Positions 7,186-7,830 of a DNA stretch of 7,830 nucleotides are shown piece by piece. Where the stretch lies: NCBI GenBank assembly GCA_025455765.1, contig JALOLX010000070.1:1-7830 (forward strand), given 5' to 3'. A program made the translations under genes and the position numbers. Positions within the stretch are counted from its first letter, which is position 1. Every line of letters starts with the position of its first letter. Origin of the DNA: Flavobacteriales bacterium. GTDB taxonomy: Bacteria; Bacteroidota; Bacteroidia; Flavobacteriales_F; PHOS-HE28. Under the pieces are notes generated by a model that saw nothing but the letters and a program-made list of their open reading frames with translations, ran no database searches and was not told the origin of the DNA.

Positions 7186-7830
7186 TCAACCATCGGCCGC
7201 TTCAGCCAGCGCCTCTAGGTATCGATCGATGTAGCGGTCCAGCTGGCGGGCCTTGTACTGCATCACGTACCGGGGATGTTCCAAGGCGATGACCCGGTGG
7301 AACAGGCCCAGCCGATCGTTGAGCCGGGTGAAGTAGCCGGCGTTCTTGCCGGTACCAATGCAGAGCACGAGATCGCGCCGCATGCCGGCATCCACCAAGG
7401 TCCGCAGCCAGTGTTCCACAAAGGGGGTCACCGCCCGCTCCAGCGCCTTGTCATCGTAGTAGTTCAGGTTGATGGGACCTCCGTTCGGTCCCTCCTTCAC
7501 AAAGCCCAACGGACAGACGGCATGCACGTAGATGCGCTCATAGAACGCGGCTGCACCGCCCGCCGCACGCACCATGCGGTAGAAGAAGTCACTGCTCGGT
7601 TCGTGCGTTTGAATTCCGTTCACCGGAATGCCCAGATCCTGCGCGCACCGCTTGGTATCGGTGAAGGAGAGGCCCGTACTGCCAGCGCCGAGCCGACCGG
7701 GATTGATCCCCAGCATCAGCGTACGCGGTCGGTCATCGTTGTAGAAGCGCCGATGGAATTCTGTAACGATGCGTCTGACCTCCCCGCCATGCGGACCATT
7801 GAAGGGGTCGAGCACGCCGATACCGGTCGG
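7186..7830 (-). CDS. SMUG2-like uracil-DNA glycosylase family protein (DUF4918), 5' end outside window
   Basis: This is a uracil-DNA glycosylase superfamily protein of the SMUG2-like (DUF4918) group, which removes damaged bases such as uracil or deaminated bases to begin base-excision repair. The frame is open to the right edge (final codons read PTGIGVLDPF, resembling the family's N-terminal LPxGIGVLDPF), so the GTG at 7815 is an internal valine and perhaps 15-30 residues are missing. Motif 1, LGINPGRLGAGSTGLSFTD, lies near residues 40-58 of the visible part; NLNYYDDKAL, conserved in this subgroup, is near 122-131; motif 2, EHPRYVMQYK, is near 184-193 with the HPR that inserts into the minor groove. 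The C-terminus is a short helix ending AEAADG, TGA at 7186-7188. It is separated from the ligase by 68 bases and may be in a different transcription unit. The superfamily call is firm; base specificity is inferred from family. Confidence 0.87.
   Translation of the reverse strand, partial: PTGIGVLDPFNGPHGGEVRRIVTEFHRRFYNDDRPRTLMLGINPGRLGAGSTGLSFTDTKRCAQDLGIPVNGIQTHEPSSDFFYRMVRAAGGAAAFYERIYVHAVCPLGFVKEGPNGGPINLNYYDDKALERAVTPFVEHWLRTLVDAGMRRDLVLCIGTGKNAGYFTRLNDRLGLFHRVIALEHPRYVMQYKARQLDRYIDRYLEALAEAADG

Overview
The window comes from a GC-rich member of the Bacteroidota, probably Flavobacteriales-like. The main evidence is the C-terminal part of a PorP/SprF-type outer-membrane protein, a family tied to the Bacteroidota type IX secretion and gliding machinery. 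Supporting points are a DUF2490 outer-membrane barrel, a SMUG2-like uracil-DNA glycosylase, the absence of good Shine-Dalgarno sequences before most starts, and a possible Bacteroidota-type -7 promoter element. The species cannot be named from this sequence.

Layout: a plus-strand gene (PorP/SprF, cut by the left edge) ends at 589 and converges on a long minus-strand block that fills the rest of the window. Read in the direction of transcription, that block holds: a SMUG2-like DNA glycosylase cut by the right edge (7830-7186); a 68-base gap with a possible promoter; a long-chain acyl-CoA ligase (7117-5354); a small lipoprotein (5314-4931); a DUF2490 outer-membrane protein (4926-4240); a SCO1/SenC copper chaperone (4237-3584); a phytanoyl-CoA dioxygenase-like Fe(II)/2-oxoglutarate oxygenase (3544-2567); and a Uup-type ABC-F ATPase (2542-666). 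Gaps between the genes from the ligase onward are 2 to 39 bases, so 7117-666 may be one transcription unit. Lipoprotein, DUF2490 barrel and SCO are the tightest group (4- and 2-base gaps) and all three are predicted envelope proteins.

The clearest anomaly is in the ABC-F gene. It is split into two frames within its second nucleotide-binding domain, between the ABC signature and Walker B. Comparison with the gene's own first domain suggests a 13-base deletion at a 4-base microhomology (GATG). Adding 13 bases back gives exactly 630 codons. The rest of the reading frame is intact, so this is a very recent mutation, a strain variant or an assembly error.

I found no RNA genes, CRISPR array, insertion sequence, phage gene or attachment site. 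No gene-free stretch exceeds 76 bases. Apart from the broken ABC-F gene this looks like an ordinary chromosomal region; I do not see convincing evidence of an undescribed defence or mobile system.
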